Below are positions 16,395 to 26,265 of a stretch of DNA of 64,000 nucleotides, one piece after another. The position numbers were made by a program, and so were the translations under genes. The stretch's first letter is position 1. Every line of letters begins with the position of its first letter. The notes beneath the pieces were generated by a model. The model was not told where the DNA came from, did no database searches, and saw only the letters and a list, made by a program, of their open reading frames with translations. This stretch comes from UBA2965 sp036526135 (GTDB taxonomy: Bacteria; Pseudomonadota; Gammaproteobacteria; Pseudomonadales; Azotimanducaceae), in NCBI GenBank assembly GCA_036526135.1, contig DATCZA010000007.1, positions 50,469-114,468 of the forward strand. The letters are read 5' to 3'.

Positions 16395-19300
16395 ATGAGC
16401 ATTAGAACGCCATGGGGGTTTCCCCCGAAGCGAGGTCTGTACGACCCGGCTAACGAGAAAGACAGCTGCGGCGTCGGCTTCATCTGCGACATCAAGGGTC
16501 GCGCGAGCCGGGACATCATCGATCAGGCCCAGCACATGAACTGCTGCATGACCCATCGCGGCGGCGTCGGCTACGAGCGCAACACGGGCGACGGGGCCGG
16601 GATCCTGACGGGCCTGCCCGACAAGTTTCTGCGGCGGGTCGCCGCCAGCGAGCTGGGCGTCACCCTTCCTCCCCAGGGCCAGTACGGCGTGGGGAACGTT
16701 TTCCTTCCCAACGACGAAGCCGAGCGCCGACACTGCATCGCCATCTTCGAGCGGGAAATTCAGGCGGCGGGTCAGAAGCTGCTCGGCTGGCGGGAACTGC
16801 CCGTGCACCCCGACGGCGCGGGAATCGGCCACGCGGCCCGGGCCGCCATGCCCACATTCGCCCAGCTGTTCGTGGGCGCCAAGGACGCATCCGGCGATGC
16901 GTTCGAGCGCAAGCTCTACCTGATCCGCAAGCACAGCACCCATCTTCTGCGTGGGGACATGGCGCTCGGTGAGCGAAAACTCTTCTACGTCTGCAGCCTC
17001 TCCTCCAAGGTGATCATCTACAAGGGCATGCTGACGCCCGAACAGGTCTTTCCCTTCTATCAGGACCTGGACGATCCCGATTACGAATCGCATCTGGCCA
17101 TGGTCCACTCGCGTTTCAGCACCAATACCTTCCCGTCGTGGGACCGGGCACAGCCCAACCGGTTCATGAGCCACAACGGCGAGATCAATACCCTGCTCGG
17201 CAACGTCAACTCCATGAACGCCCGCCAGGGTCTGCTCAGCAGCCCGCTGTTCGGCGCGGACATCGAGAAGCTCTACCCGATCGTCGAGGAGGACTGCTCG
17301 GACTCGGGCACCTTCGACAACGTCCTCGAGTTCCTGCTGATGAGCGGCCGCAAGCTGCAGGAAGCGGTGCTCATGATGATTCCGGAGGCCTGGCAGCAGC
17401 ACCCGACGATGGATCAGGCGAAACGGGCCTTTTACGAGTATCACTCCTGCCTGATGGAGCCGTGGGACGGCCCCGCATCCATCGCCTTCACCGACGGGAC
17501 ATACATCGGCGCCGTGCTCGACCGCAACGGCCTGCGCCCGAGCCGCTACTACATCACCAACGACGACAGGTGCATCATGGCCTCCGAGGTCGGCGTCGTG
17601 CCCGTCGACCCCGCCTGCGTGCTCGAGAAGGGGCGCCTGCAGCCCGGTCGGATCTTCCTCATCGACTTCGAGCAGGGTCGCATGATTCCGGACGCCGAGG
17701 TCAAACAGGAGTGGGTGAAGGCCCGCCCCTGGCAGCAGTGGCTGGACAACCAGCGAATCGATCTGGCCGAGATACCACCCGGCGACGATCCGCACGGCTT
17801 CCATCCCGCGAACCTGACGCCGCGCATGCAGGCGTTCGGCTACACCGTCGAGACCATGGAGATCATGCTCCAGCCGCTGGTCAAGGAGCTGCGAGATCCC
17901 CTGGGGTCCATGGGCAACGACGCCGCGCTTGCGGTCATGTCCGACAAGCCGCGAATGATCTACGACTACTTCAAGCAGCGCTTCGCCCAGGTGACCAACC
18001 CGGCCATCGACTCCATCCGCGAGGAGGTGATCATGGCGCTGGAGTGCTACATCGGGCCGGAGCGCAATCTGCTCGAAACCACAGAGGAGCACGCCCACCG
18101 GCTCCGGGTGCCGCACCCGATACTTTCCAACGAGGAGCTGGCCGCGCTCAAGCACATGGACCACCGCGGCTGGCGTTCGCGCACCATCGACATCACCTTC
18201 AAGCAAGGCACCGGCAGAGACGGGCTCGTGGCCGCGCTCGACCGGATCTGCGCGGAAGCCAGTGGCGCCATCGCCGACGGCTACAGCCTCGTCGTTCTCT
18301 CGGACCGCGGTATCGGGCCGGATCGGGTCCCGGTGAGCTCGCTGCTCGCCGTCGGCGCCGTGCACCATCACCTGGTCCGTGAGCAGTCCAGGACCCGTAT
18401 CGGCATCGTGCTGGAAACCGGAGAAGCCCGGGAGGTGCACCACCACTGCCTGCTGGTGGGTTTCGGCGCCGACGCCATCAACCCGTATCTGGCCTTCGAG
18501 GCGCTCTGGCAAGCCCGCCGCAACGGCTATCTCGACGACGCCGCCCACATCACCTCAGACGACGATGTGGTCGCCGCCTACCGCAAGGGCACGGCGAAAG
18601 GCATGCTCAAGGTGATGGCGAAGATGGGGATCTCGACCCTGCACTCATACAAGGGCGCGCAGATATTCGAGGCCGTCGGCCTCGCCGACGACGTCATCGA
18701 CGTGGCCTTTGTCGGCACCGCAAGCCGTGTCCAGGGCATTGGCCTGCGGGTGCTGGCCGAAGAGATGGAGCGCCGCCACGTTATCGGCTATTCCAAGCGG
18801 TCCCAGAACGTCACCGTGCTGCCCAACCCGGGCGACTTCCACTGGCGGCGCACGGGCGATACGCACATGTGGGATCCCAGCGCCATCGCCAGCCTGCAGG
18901 TTGCCGCGCGAGGCAACAGCGAGGACGCGTACTGGCAGTTCGCCAGGCACGTCAACGAGGAAACCACCCGTCACGCCAACCTGCGCGGCCTGCTCACGTT
19001 CAACAAGGACGTCAACGGTGGCCCTATCCCCATCGAGGAGGTCGAGCCGGCCACGGAGATCGTCAAGCGGTTCGCCACCGGCGCCATGAGCTTCGGCTCG
19101 ATCAGCGCCGAGGCCCACGAGTCGCTGGCCATCGCCATGAACCGCCTGGGGGGCAAATCGAACACCGGTGAGGGCGGCGAGGACCCCAGCCGCTTCATTC
19201 CGCTGGAGAACGGGGATTCCAAGCGGAGCGCCATCAAGCAGGTGGCCAGCGGTCGGTTCGGCGTGACGATCAACTATCTCACCAACGCCGACGAGCTGCA

Positions 19301-20954
19301 GATCAAGATCATCCAGGGCGCCAAGCCAGGCGAGGGCGGCGAGCTGCCCGGCCACAAGGTGGACGACATCATCGCCAACATCCGCCACTCGACGCCCGGC
19401 GTCGGGCTCATCAGCCCGCCGCCTCATCACGACATCTACTCCATCGAGGACATGGCCCAGCTGATCCACGACCTGAAGAACGCGAACCCCGAGGCGCGGA
19501 TCAGCGTCAAGCTCGGCGCCGAGGTGGGCGTAGGAACGGTAGCGGCCGGCGTAACCAAGGCCCGGGCCGATCATCTGGTCATCGCCGGCGACACCGGCGG
19601 CACCGGCGCCTCGCCGCTGACGTCCATCAAGCACGCGGGCGTGCCCTGGGAACTGGGGATCGCCGAGACCCATCAGACCCTCGTGGTCAACAACCTCCGT
19701 TCGCGGGTCGTTCTGCAGACAGACGGCCAGCTGAAAACGGGCCGCGACGTGGCCATCGCGGCGCTTCTCGGCGCAGAGGAGTTCGGATTCGCCACCGCGC
19801 CGCTCATCGCGCTGGGCTGCATCATGATGCGCAAGTGTCATCTGAACACCTGCCCGGTCGGCATCGCCACCCAGGATCCAGTTCTTCGCAAGAAGTTCGC
19901 CGGGCAACCGGAACACGTGGTGAACTACTTCTTCATGGTGGCCAAAGAGCTGCGCATGATCATGGCCGAGCTCGGCTTCTCAACGATGAACGACATGGTC
20001 GGCCGGGTGGACGCGCTGAACACCGATGACGCCATCGATCACTGGAAGGCCAGGGGTCTGGACCTCAGCGAGATTCTCACGCGAGCCGAGGAGCCGGCCG
20101 AGTTCCTGGGCTCCTACGCGATCCACGAGCAGGACCACGGGCTGGAAAAGGCGCTGGACAACGAGCTCATGCAGCTCGCCGAGCCGGCCATCAAGCGCGG
20201 CGAGAAGGTCTATCACGAGCTCGGCATCGTCAACACCAACCGCGTGGTGGGCGGCATGCTGTCGAACAAGATCATCCGGGAAGTGGGTCCGGACATGCTT
20301 CCGGACGAATCCATCCACTTCAAGTTTTCGGGAAGCGCCGGCCAGAGCTTCGGCTGCTGGCTGGCCAAAGGCGTGACGCTGGAGGTAGAGGGAGACGCCA
20401 ACGACTATGTCGGCAAAGGCCTCTCCGGCGGCCGCCTCATCATCTACCCGCCGAAGTCGAGCCCGTTCAAGCCGGAAGAGCAGATCATCGTCGGCAACGT
20501 CGTGCTCTACGGAGCCACCAGCGGCGAGTGCTACTTCCGCGGCATCGCCGCGGAGCGTTTCTGCGTGCGTAACAGCGGGGCGCACGCAGTGATCGAGGGC
20601 GTCGGCGACCACGGCTGCGAGTACATGACCGGCGGGCGCGTCGTCATCCTGGGCGAGACGGGACGCAACTTCGGCGCCGGCATGAGCGGCGGCATTGCCT
20701 ACGTCTGGGATCCGCAAGACAGGTTCCGGACCCAGTGCAACATGGAGATGGTGGATCTGGAACGTCTAGAGGACTCCGTTGAGATCGCCGAAGTGCGCGG
20801 CATGATCGAGCGGCACCAGCAGTACACGGGCTCGACGGTTGCCGAGCAGGTGCTCGCGGACTGGGAGGCTTCGCTGGGGATGTTCGCCAAGGTGATGCCC
20901 GTCGACTACAAACGGGTGCTGGAACAGCGCCGCGACGAAGTGAGCGCGGGTTGA
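16395..20954 (+). CDS. gltB: Glutamate synthase (NADPH), large subunit
   Basis: This 1519-residue subunit makes two glutamates from glutamine and 2-oxoglutarate with gltD, the main entry of ammonium nitrogen together with glnA. The glutamine amidotransferase domain begins at Cys25 (KDSCGVGFICDIKG), implying removal of a 24-residue propeptide, and continues through VHSRFSTNTFPSW and MSHNGEINTLLGNVN. The FMN/synthase domain has GAMSFGSISAEAHESLAIAMN, GEGGEDPSRF, KPGEGGELPGHKV, SPPPHHDIYSIEDMAQLI, GDTGGTGASPLTSIKHAG and the 3Fe-4S cysteines in MMRKCHLNTCPVGIATQ. The glycine-rich GXGXG-type C-terminal domain follows. The 283 bases before the gene hold a GC-rich leader; no clear regulatory site was recognised there. 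Confidence 0.97.
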   Translation: MSIRTPWGFPPKRGLYDPANEKDSCGVGFICDIKGRASRDIIDQAQHMNCCMTHRGGVGYERNTGDGAGILTGLPDKFLRRVAASELGVTLPPQGQYGVGNVFLPNDEAERRHCIAIFEREIQAAGQKLLGWRELPVHPDGAGIGHAARAAMPTFAQLFVGAKDASGDAFERKLYLIRKHSTHLLRGDMALGERKLFYVCSLSSKVIIYKGMLTPEQVFPFYQDLDDPDYESHLAMVHSRFSTNTFPSWDRAQPNRFMSHNGEINTLLGNVNSMNARQGLLSSPLFGADIEKLYPIVEEDCSDSGTFDNVLEFLLMSGRKLQEAVLMMIPEAWQQHPTMDQAKRAFYEYHSCLMEPWDGPASIAFTDGTYIGAVLDRNGLRPSRYYITNDDRCIMASEVGVVPVDPACVLEKGRLQPGRIFLIDFEQGRMIPDAEVKQEWVKARPWQQWLDNQRIDLAEIPPGDDPHGFHPANLTPRMQAFGYTVETMEIMLQPLVKELRDPLGSMGNDAALAVMSDKPRMIYDYFKQRFAQVTNPAIDSIREEVIMALECYIGPERNLLETTEEHAHRLRVPHPILSNEELAALKHMDHRGWRSRTIDITFKQGTGRDGLVAALDRICAEASGAIADGYSLVVLSDRGIGPDRVPVSSLLAVGAVHHHLVREQSRTRIGIVLETGEAREVHHHCLLVGFGADAINPYLAFEALWQARRNGYLDDAAHITSDDDVVAAYRKGTAKGMLKVMAKMGISTLHSYKGAQIFEAVGLADDVIDVAFVGTASRVQGIGLRVLAEEMERRHVIGYSKRSQNVTVLPNPGDFHWRRTGDTHMWDPSAIASLQVAARGNSEDAYWQFARHVNEETTRHANLRGLLTFNKDVNGGPIPIEEVEPATEIVKRFATGAMSFGSISAEAHESLAIAMNRLGGKSNTGEGGEDPSRFIPLENGDSKRSAIKQVASGRFGVTINYLTNADELQIKIIQGAKPGEGGELPGHKVDDIIANIRHSTPGVGLISPPPHHDIYSIEDMAQLIHDLKNANPEARISVKLGAEVGVGTVAAGVTKARADHLVIAGDTGGTGASPLTSIKHAGVPWELGIAETHQTLVVNNLRSRVVLQTDGQLKTGRDVAIAALLGAEEFGFATAPLIALGCIMMRKCHLNTCPVGIATQDPVLRKKFAGQPEHVVNYFFMVAKELRMIMAELGFSTMNDMVGRVDALNTDDAIDHWKARGLDLSEILTRAEEPAEFLGSYAIHEQDHGLEKALDNELMQLAEPAIKRGEKVYHELGIVNTNRVVGGMLSNKIIREVGPDMLPDESIHFKFSGSAGQSFGCWLAKGVTLEVEGDANDYVGKGLSGGRLIIYPPKSSPFKPEEQIIVGNVVLYGATSGECYFRGIAAERFCVRNSGAHAVIEGVGDHGCEYMTGGRVVILGETGRNFGAGMSGGIAYVWDPQDRFRTQCNMEMVDLERLEDSVEIAEVRGMIERHQQYTGSTVAEQVLADWEASLGMFAKVMPVDYKRVLEQRRDEVSAG

Positions 20955-20956
20955 AC

Positions 20957-22420
20957 ATGGGTAAAGTTACCGGATTCATGGAGTTCGATCGCAACGCGGC
21001 GCCGTACCGGAACGCCGGCAAACGTCTGCTCGATTTCCAGGAGATCTACACCGATCACGACGAGGCGCGCCTGACCAATCAGGGCGCGCGGTGCATGGAC
21101 TGCGGCGTTCCGTTCTGCCAGTCCAACGACGGTTGCCCCATTCACAATCTCATTCCCGAATGGAACGACCTCGTCTACCGACACCAGTGGCGGGAAGCGC
21201 TGGACCGGCTGCACAAGACCAACAATTTCCCGGAGTTCACCGGCCGCGTCTGCCCGGCGCCCTGCGAAGGGGCCTGCGTGCTGGGGATCACCGATCCGGC
21301 CGTGACCATAAAGAACATAGAGATGGCGATCATCGACCGTGGTTTCGAGGAAGGATGGGTCAAGCCCAATCCTCCGAGCCAGCGAACGGGCAAGCGGATC
21401 GCCGTGGTCGGATCCGGCCCCGCTGGCCTTGCGGCAGCCGACCAGCTGAACAAAGCCGGCCACACGGTCATCGTCTACGAGCGGGCGGACCGCATTGGCG
21501 GGCTGCTCATGTACGGCATCCCCAATATGAAGCTGGACAAGGCCGAGGTCGTCGAGCGGCGGCTGAACCTCCTCCGTGAGGAGGGCGTCGAGTTCGTCAC
21601 CAACGCCCACATTGGCGACGGCAGCCAAGGCACCATCAGCGGCAGCGACCTGGTGAACGATTTCGACGCGGTGCTGCTTGCCACCGGCGCCACGATACCG
21701 AGAGATCTGCCCATTCCGGGCCGGGACCTGCGCGGCGTTCACTTCGCCATGGAGTTTCTCACTGCCAACACCAAAAGCCTGCTGGACTCGGGCCACGCGG
21801 ACGGCGCGTACATCTCGGCAAAAGACAAGGACGTCATCGTGATCGGGGGCGGCGATACCGGCACCGACTGCATCGGCACATCGCTGCGGCACGGATGCCG
21901 GAGCCTGGTGAATTTCGAGCTGTTTCCAAAGCCGCCGGAAGTCCGGGGCCCGGACAACCCCTGGCCCACCTGGCCGAGAATTTTCCGGACAGACTACGGG
22001 CACCAGGAGGCCGCCGAGCGTTTCGGCAGCGACCCCCGCGTCTACGCGATCTCTTCTACCGAGTTCTTCGGCGACGAAGCCGGAAATCTGAAAGGGGTGC
22101 GGACCGTCGACGTGACGCTCAAGGACGGCAGGTTTGAGAACGTTCCGGGATCCGAGCGGGAGTGGCCGGCCGGCCTGGTGTTTCTCTCCATGGGTTTTCT
22201 GGGCCCCGAGCACCTGGTCTCCGATTCCCTCGGAATCGCCTACGACGACCGCTCCAACTACTCAGCCGAGTACGGCAGGTACGCCACCAGCGTCGACAAG
22301 GTGTTCGCCGCCGGCGACTGCCGACAGGGTCAGTCCCTGGTGGTGCGAGCCATCAACGAGGGACGCGAGGCAGCGCGCGAGATCGACCGCTTCCTCATGG
22401 GCGCCTCACAGCTACCCTGA
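20957..22420 (+). CDS. gltD: Glutamate synthase (NADPH), small subunit
   Basis: This 487-residue iron-sulfur flavoprotein passes electrons from NADPH to gltB. N-terminal cysteines for two 4Fe-4S clusters are intact (Cys46, 49, 54, 60 in RCMDCGVPFCQSNDGCP, and GRVCPAPCEGACVLG). The FAD site is VVGSGPAGLAAADQL and the NADPH site is VIGGGDTGTDCIGTSLRHG. I use the ATG at 20957; a TTG at 20951 would overlap the gltB stop. gltB and gltD clearly form an operon. A TGACC-GGC-GGTCA hairpin spans the stop at the junction with convergent aroB. Confidence 0.97.
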   Translation: MGKVTGFMEFDRNAAPYRNAGKRLLDFQEIYTDHDEARLTNQGARCMDCGVPFCQSNDGCPIHNLIPEWNDLVYRHQWREALDRLHKTNNFPEFTGRVCPAPCEGACVLGITDPAVTIKNIEMAIIDRGFEEGWVKPNPPSQRTGKRIAVVGSGPAGLAAADQLNKAGHTVIVYERADRIGGLLMYGIPNMKLDKAEVVERRLNLLREEGVEFVTNAHIGDGSQGTISGSDLVNDFDAVLLATGATIPRDLPIPGRDLRGVHFAMEFLTANTKSLLDSGHADGAYISAKDKDVIVIGGGDTGTDCIGTSLRHGCRSLVNFELFPKPPEVRGPDNPWPTWPRIFRTDYGHQEAAERFGSDPRVYAISSTEFFGDEAGNLKGVRTVDVTLKDGRFENVPGSEREWPAGLVFLSMGFLGPEHLVSDSLGIAYDDRSNYSAEYGRYATSVDKVFAAGDCRQGQSLVVRAINEGREAAREIDRFLMGASQLP

Positions 22421-22427
22421 CCGGCGG

Positions 22428-23522
22428 TCAGCCGTCACACAGAGCTTCGCCCGCCGCCAGCGTGGCCCTCAGCGCAGGCTCGTCGACGTCTTCGGTGACG
22501 GCCACTTCCCCGATGGCGCGCGCGAGCACCAGTCGCAAGCGGCCATTCACGACCTTCTTGTCGATGGACATCGCGCTCAGCATGTCGTCCGGCTCGATGG
22601 AAGGTGCCACCACGGGCAATCCGAACGCCTCGAGCGCAGCTTTGATGCGCTTGGCCTCCGTACCCGTCAGCCAGCCCTGCCGAGCCGAAAGATCGGCCGC
22701 CATCACCATGCCCGCCGCCACCGCCTCACCATGCAGGAGCTCGCCGTAACCCGTCAGCGTCTCGATGGCGTGACCGAAAGTGTGGCCGTAGTTCAGGATC
22801 GCCCGGATGCCGGACTCCCGTTCGTCCTCGGCCACCACGGCCGCTTTGATCTCGCAGGACCGGCGTATCGCCACGGCAAGCGTTTCCGGCTCCCTGCTGA
22901 GCAGCGCGTTGGCGTTGCTCTCGAGCCAATCGAAGAACCCGGCGTCCGCAATGATGCCGTACTTGAGCACCTCCGCGAGCCCGGCACGAAGTTCCCGGTC
23001 TCCCAGCGAGTTCAGAACCGTGGTGTCCGCGATGACGCAGCGTGGCTGGTAGAACGCCCCGATCATGTTCTTTCCGCGCGGATGGTTGATCGCCGTCTTG
23101 CCGCCCACCGACGAGTCCACCTGGGCAAGCAGCGTGGTCGGCACCTGAACGAAGGCCACCCCGCGCTGAAACGTGGCGGCAACGAAACCCGTGATGTCCC
23201 CGACCACCCCGCCGCCGAGGGCCACCAGCGTGGTTGAGCGGTTGTGCCGCCGCTCCATGAGAAAATCCATGATGGCGCCGTAGCTTTCCAGGTTCTTGTG
23301 CTGCTCGCCATCGGGCAGGGTGTAGACGTCGGCATCGATTCCCGCGAGGGCTTGGGCCACGCGAGGCAGGTACAAGGGCCCCACCACATCGTTGGTGATC
23401 ACGGCGACCTGGCTGCCGTGCACCTGATCGCGCAGCAGCTCTCCGCGTCCCAGCAGGCCGTCACCAATGTGAATGGGGTAACTGCGATCCCCCAGGTCGA
23501 CCTCGAGCGTCACGTCAGTCAA
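22428..23522 (-). CDS. aroB: 3-dehydroquinate synthase
   Basis: This 364-residue NAD- and zinc-dependent enzyme closes DAHP to dehydroquinate, the second step of the shikimate pathway. Visible motifs are LPDGEQHKN, ALGGGVVGDITGFVAATFQRGVAFVQVPTTLLAQVDSSVGGKTAINHPRGKNMIGAFYQP, and the metal ligands in LNYGHTFGHAIE and HGEAVAAGM. It overlaps the end of aroK by 4 bases (23519-23522), so the pair is translationally coupled. Confidence 0.97.
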   Translation of the reverse strand: MTDVTLEVDLGDRSYPIHIGDGLLGRGELLRDQVHGSQVAVITNDVVGPLYLPRVAQALAGIDADVYTLPDGEQHKNLESYGAIMDFLMERRHNRSTTLVALGGGVVGDITGFVAATFQRGVAFVQVPTTLLAQVDSSVGGKTAINHPRGKNMIGAFYQPRCVIADTTVLNSLGDRELRAGLAEVLKYGIIADAGFFDWLESNANALLSREPETLAVAIRRSCEIKAAVVAEDERESGIRAILNYGHTFGHAIETLTGYGELLHGEAVAAGMVMAADLSARQGWLTGTEAKRIKAALEAFGLPVVAPSIEPDDMLSAMSIDKKVVNGRLRLVLARAIGEVAVTEDVDEPALRATLAAGEALCDG

Positions 23523-24043
23523 ATCAAACCATCCTCGCGCAGCTTGCGCTCGATCGTGCGGGCCAGCACCTTCGGACCCTGCCGGTCGGTTACGAATGTG
23601 TAATCGGCTATTTCCGCGTAGAGCGGAGCCCTCTCGCGCTGCAGGCGAGCGAGGGTCTCGCGGGCGTCACCGCCCTGCAGCAGCGGCCTCTTGTTGTCGC
23701 GCGCCGTGCGCTCCACGAGCCGCTCGAGGGGGCTGTCGAGGTGCACGACGATCCCTCGAGCCGACAGATTCTGCCGGTTCGCAGCACGCAGCACCGCGCC
23801 ACCACCCGTCGCCAGCACGACGCCGCTTTTTGCCGTCAGCTCCTCGATGACCTGCTGCTCCCGATCGCGAAACCCCGACTCGCCCTCCACGTCGAAGATC
23901 CAGGCGACCTCGGCCCCCGCGCGCTCCTCGAGGACCTCGTCAGTGTCGTAGAACGCCATGTCGAGGTCCCGCGCAAGACAACGCCCCACGGTACTTTTGC
24001 CCACAGCCATCAAACCAACGAGAAAGAGATTCTGCGTGCGCAT
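23519..24043 (-). CDS. aroK: Shikimate kinase
   Basis: A 174-residue kinase that phosphorylates shikimate at O3. The Walker A loop is GLMAVGKST (residues 10-18), DTDEVLE binds shikimate, and FRDREQQVIEEL, ATGGGAVLR and RPLLQGGDARETL complete the fold. The start codon stands directly after the T7 tract of a rho-independent terminator for the upstream pilQ transcript, so there is no normal Shine-Dalgarno in the usual window. That is odd for a core gene: expression may use a leaderless transcript or a promoter hidden in the terminator region. Confidence 0.95.
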   Translation of the reverse strand: MRTQNLFLVGLMAVGKSTVGRCLARDLDMAFYDTDEVLEERAGAEVAWIFDVEGESGFRDREQQVIEELTAKSGVVLATGGGAVLRAANRQNLSARGIVVHLDSPLERLVERTARDNKRPLLQGGDARETLARLQRERAPLYAEIADYTFVTDRQGPKVLARTIERKLREDGLI

Positions 24044-24073
24044 AAAAAAAGCGGCGCCTGGAGAGGCGCCGCT
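24044..24073 (-). terminator. Rho-independent terminator between pilQ and aroK
   Basis: On the minus strand a perfect 10-bp stem AGCGGCGCCT / AGGCGCCGCT with a CTCC loop is followed by seven T residues that end exactly at the aroK ATG. It should stop transcription from pilMNOPQ, or act as an attenuator controlling read-through into aroKB. Confidence 0.88.
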
Positions 24074-24105
24074 AGTTTAGTTTATTCGGGCTGGGCCCGC
24101 GACGA

Positions 24106-26262
24106 TCACCGGGCGGACACGGTGTCCTGGAGAATCTTCGGCGTGATGAAGATCAGCAACTCGGTCTTTTCCTCGTTCTCCAGCTCTTTTCTGAACAATC
24201 TGCCCACGTAGGGAAGGTCGCCCAGGAAAGGTGTCTTGGTAGTCGATACATTCTTCGTATCCGAGAAGATGCCGCCGAGAACCACAGTTTGCCCGTTGTC
24301 CACCAGCACCTGGGTCTCGATCTCGTTGGTGTCGATGGACGGAACGCCATTGAAGATGTCGCCCACGCTGTCCTGCTTGACGTTCAGCTCCATGATGACA
24401 CGATCGTCAGGCGTGATCTGAGGCGTTACCTCCAGCGACAGAACCGCATCCTTGAAGGACGTGGAGGTGGCGCCGCTGCTCGAGGCCTCCTGGTACGGAA
24501 TCTCAGTACCCGATTCGATCACGGCCGTCGACTTGTCTGCGGTGATCACCTTCGGCCGGGCAACCACCTCACCGTGGCCATCTGTGGCCAGGGCCGAGAG
24601 CTCGAGATCGAGCAGGTAGTCCTCGCCGGTGATGCCGACACCGAAGCTGGTGGCGTTAGCCGCGGTGACACCCAGATCGACGATCAGATCGTTCGGATGA
24701 GACGGTGCAAAGGCGCCGCCGTTGACCGTGTCCTGCAGCTCGGTGAGCGTGTCCAGAGAGCCGCCGTACTTCAGCTTGGACGCACCATTGTTCTTCAGCG
24801 CTGCGCCACCCCAGCGAATTCCCAGCTCTTCCGAGAAACTCGTGGTAGCGATGACGATTCGCGCTTCGATCAGCACCTGCCGGACGGGCACGTCGAGCTG
24901 CGCGATCACGCGACGGAAATCTTCGAGCTTCTCAGCGGTGTCCGTCAGGATGATGGCGTTGGTCCGCTCATCGACGATCACGCTGCCCCGCTCGGAGAGC
25001 ATGGACTCGCGATTCTCGCTGGCCGCGTTGTTGAACAGTTCGAAGAGCTCGGTGGCCGATGCGTAGCGGATCTGTATGAACTCCGTGCGCAGGGGAGCAA
25101 GCTCCGAGATCTGCTTCTGGTTCTCGAGCTCGAGCTTCTCGCGGGCCGCAATCTCAGCAGCCGGAGCCACCAGCAGCACGTTACCCACCTGCCGCTTGTC
25201 CAGACCCTTCGTCTTGAGGATCAGCTCTAAAGCCTGATCCCAGGGCACGTTCTTCAACCGCAGCGTGATGCGACCGGATACCGTATCGCTGGCCACCAGG
25301 TTGAGATCCGTGAAGTCTGCAATCAGCTGCAGAACCGAACGCACCTCGATGTCCTGGAAGTTCAGCGAGAGCTTCTCGCCGGTGTACCTGAAGATGTCTT
25401 CGCGCGTTTCGATCTCTTCTTCAGTGAGCGGGTTGACGTTGATCGACAACGTGTTGTCCGCCTGATAAGCGAGGTAGTCGTAGTTGCCCGTAGCCGTCAC
25501 CGTGAACGTGGTGTGCGGACCTTCCTGAAGGGCGTCCACGACCTGCACCGGAGTGGCGAAATCGGTAACGTCGAGGCGACGCTGGAGATCCTTCGGCAGC
25601 TCGGTGTTGCGAACCTCCACACGAATGCGGCCGCCATCGCTGACGACGTTGACGGGCGCTTTCGGATTGGAAAGCTCGATGATTACCCTGCCGCTGCCGT
25701 CTTCGCCGCGTCGGAAATCGACGTTGTTGATCTGGGAATCGTCGAAGTCCCTTTCGCCCCGATCGCTGACGTCACCCACCGCCGAGTATTCCTGCGGGGC
25801 AGGCACGCCGGACACTCCGCCGGACCCGACGGTCAGATACAGGGTGTTACCCTGGATCTCGGTTTCGTAGCTCACGAGCTGCGTGAGGTTGACGATGGCA
25901 CGCGTGCGGTCCTTGGTGGATACCACGGACATGCGGCGGGCGTTGCCAATACCCAGGTTGTGATGCTTGTCCTCGAGCGCGCTTTCCACGCCGGGCATGT
26001 CGAGCACGATTCGAGCAGGCTGCTCTATCGTGTAACCGGTCGGCTCCGGCGGCGTGCCGTCGAAGGTCATCCGGATTTCAGTTTTGTCGCCAGGCAGAGA
26101 GGAGAATTCAACGGACTCCATGGTAACGGACCACGCCGGCGCTGCGAGCGCCAACGCGACCAGACACGAGGTCAGCAGCGTGAGTCCGCGAGCTATGCGC
26201 CGGACCACTCCTTCTTCCCTGAACGAGAGGTTAGGTCTGTTAAAAGTAGGCATCGTTTTCAT
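24106..26262 (-). CDS. pilQ: Type IV pilus secretin PilQ
   Basis: This 718-residue outer-membrane secretin forms the pore through which the pilus fibre passes. A signal region (GLTLLTSCLVALALAAPAWS) is followed by two AMIN domains (e.g. ESVEFSSLPGDKTEIRMTFDG), the short secretin N0 domain (KLSLNFQDIEVRSVLQLIADFTDLNLVASD), the N1 domain, and the secretin core with VEARIVIATTSFSEELGIRWGG, VVARPKVITADKSTAVIESGTEIPYQE and LLIFITPKIL. The in-frame ATG at 26253 is an alternative start. It is last in pilMNOPQ. Confidence 0.96.
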   Translation of the reverse strand: MKTMPTFNRPNLSFREEGVVRRIARGLTLLTSCLVALALAAPAWSVTMESVEFSSLPGDKTEIRMTFDGTPPEPTGYTIEQPARIVLDMPGVESALEDKHHNLGIGNARRMSVVSTKDRTRAIVNLTQLVSYETEIQGNTLYLTVGSGGVSGVPAPQEYSAVGDVSDRGERDFDDSQINNVDFRRGEDGSGRVIIELSNPKAPVNVVSDGGRIRVEVRNTELPKDLQRRLDVTDFATPVQVVDALQEGPHTTFTVTATGNYDYLAYQADNTLSINVNPLTEEEIETREDIFRYTGEKLSLNFQDIEVRSVLQLIADFTDLNLVASDTVSGRITLRLKNVPWDQALELILKTKGLDKRQVGNVLLVAPAAEIAAREKLELENQKQISELAPLRTEFIQIRYASATELFELFNNAASENRESMLSERGSVIVDERTNAIILTDTAEKLEDFRRVIAQLDVPVRQVLIEARIVIATTSFSEELGIRWGGAALKNNGASKLKYGGSLDTLTELQDTVNGGAFAPSHPNDLIVDLGVTAANATSFGVGITGEDYLLDLELSALATDGHGEVVARPKVITADKSTAVIESGTEIPYQEASSSGATSTSFKDAVLSLEVTPQITPDDRVIMELNVKQDSVGDIFNGVPSIDTNEIETQVLVDNGQTVVLGGIFSDTKNVSTTKTPFLGDLPYVGRLFRKELENEEKTELLIFITPKILQDTVSAR

Positions 26263-26265
26263 CCT

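Noticed and set aside
16197..18548. 783-codon open frame antisense to gltB
   Set aside because: It mirrors the third codon positions of a GC-rich core gene, has no family resemblance, and has no start region of its own.
24289..25230. Long plus-strand open frame antisense to pilQ
   Set aside because: It lies wholly inside the secretin gene and has no protein-family features.
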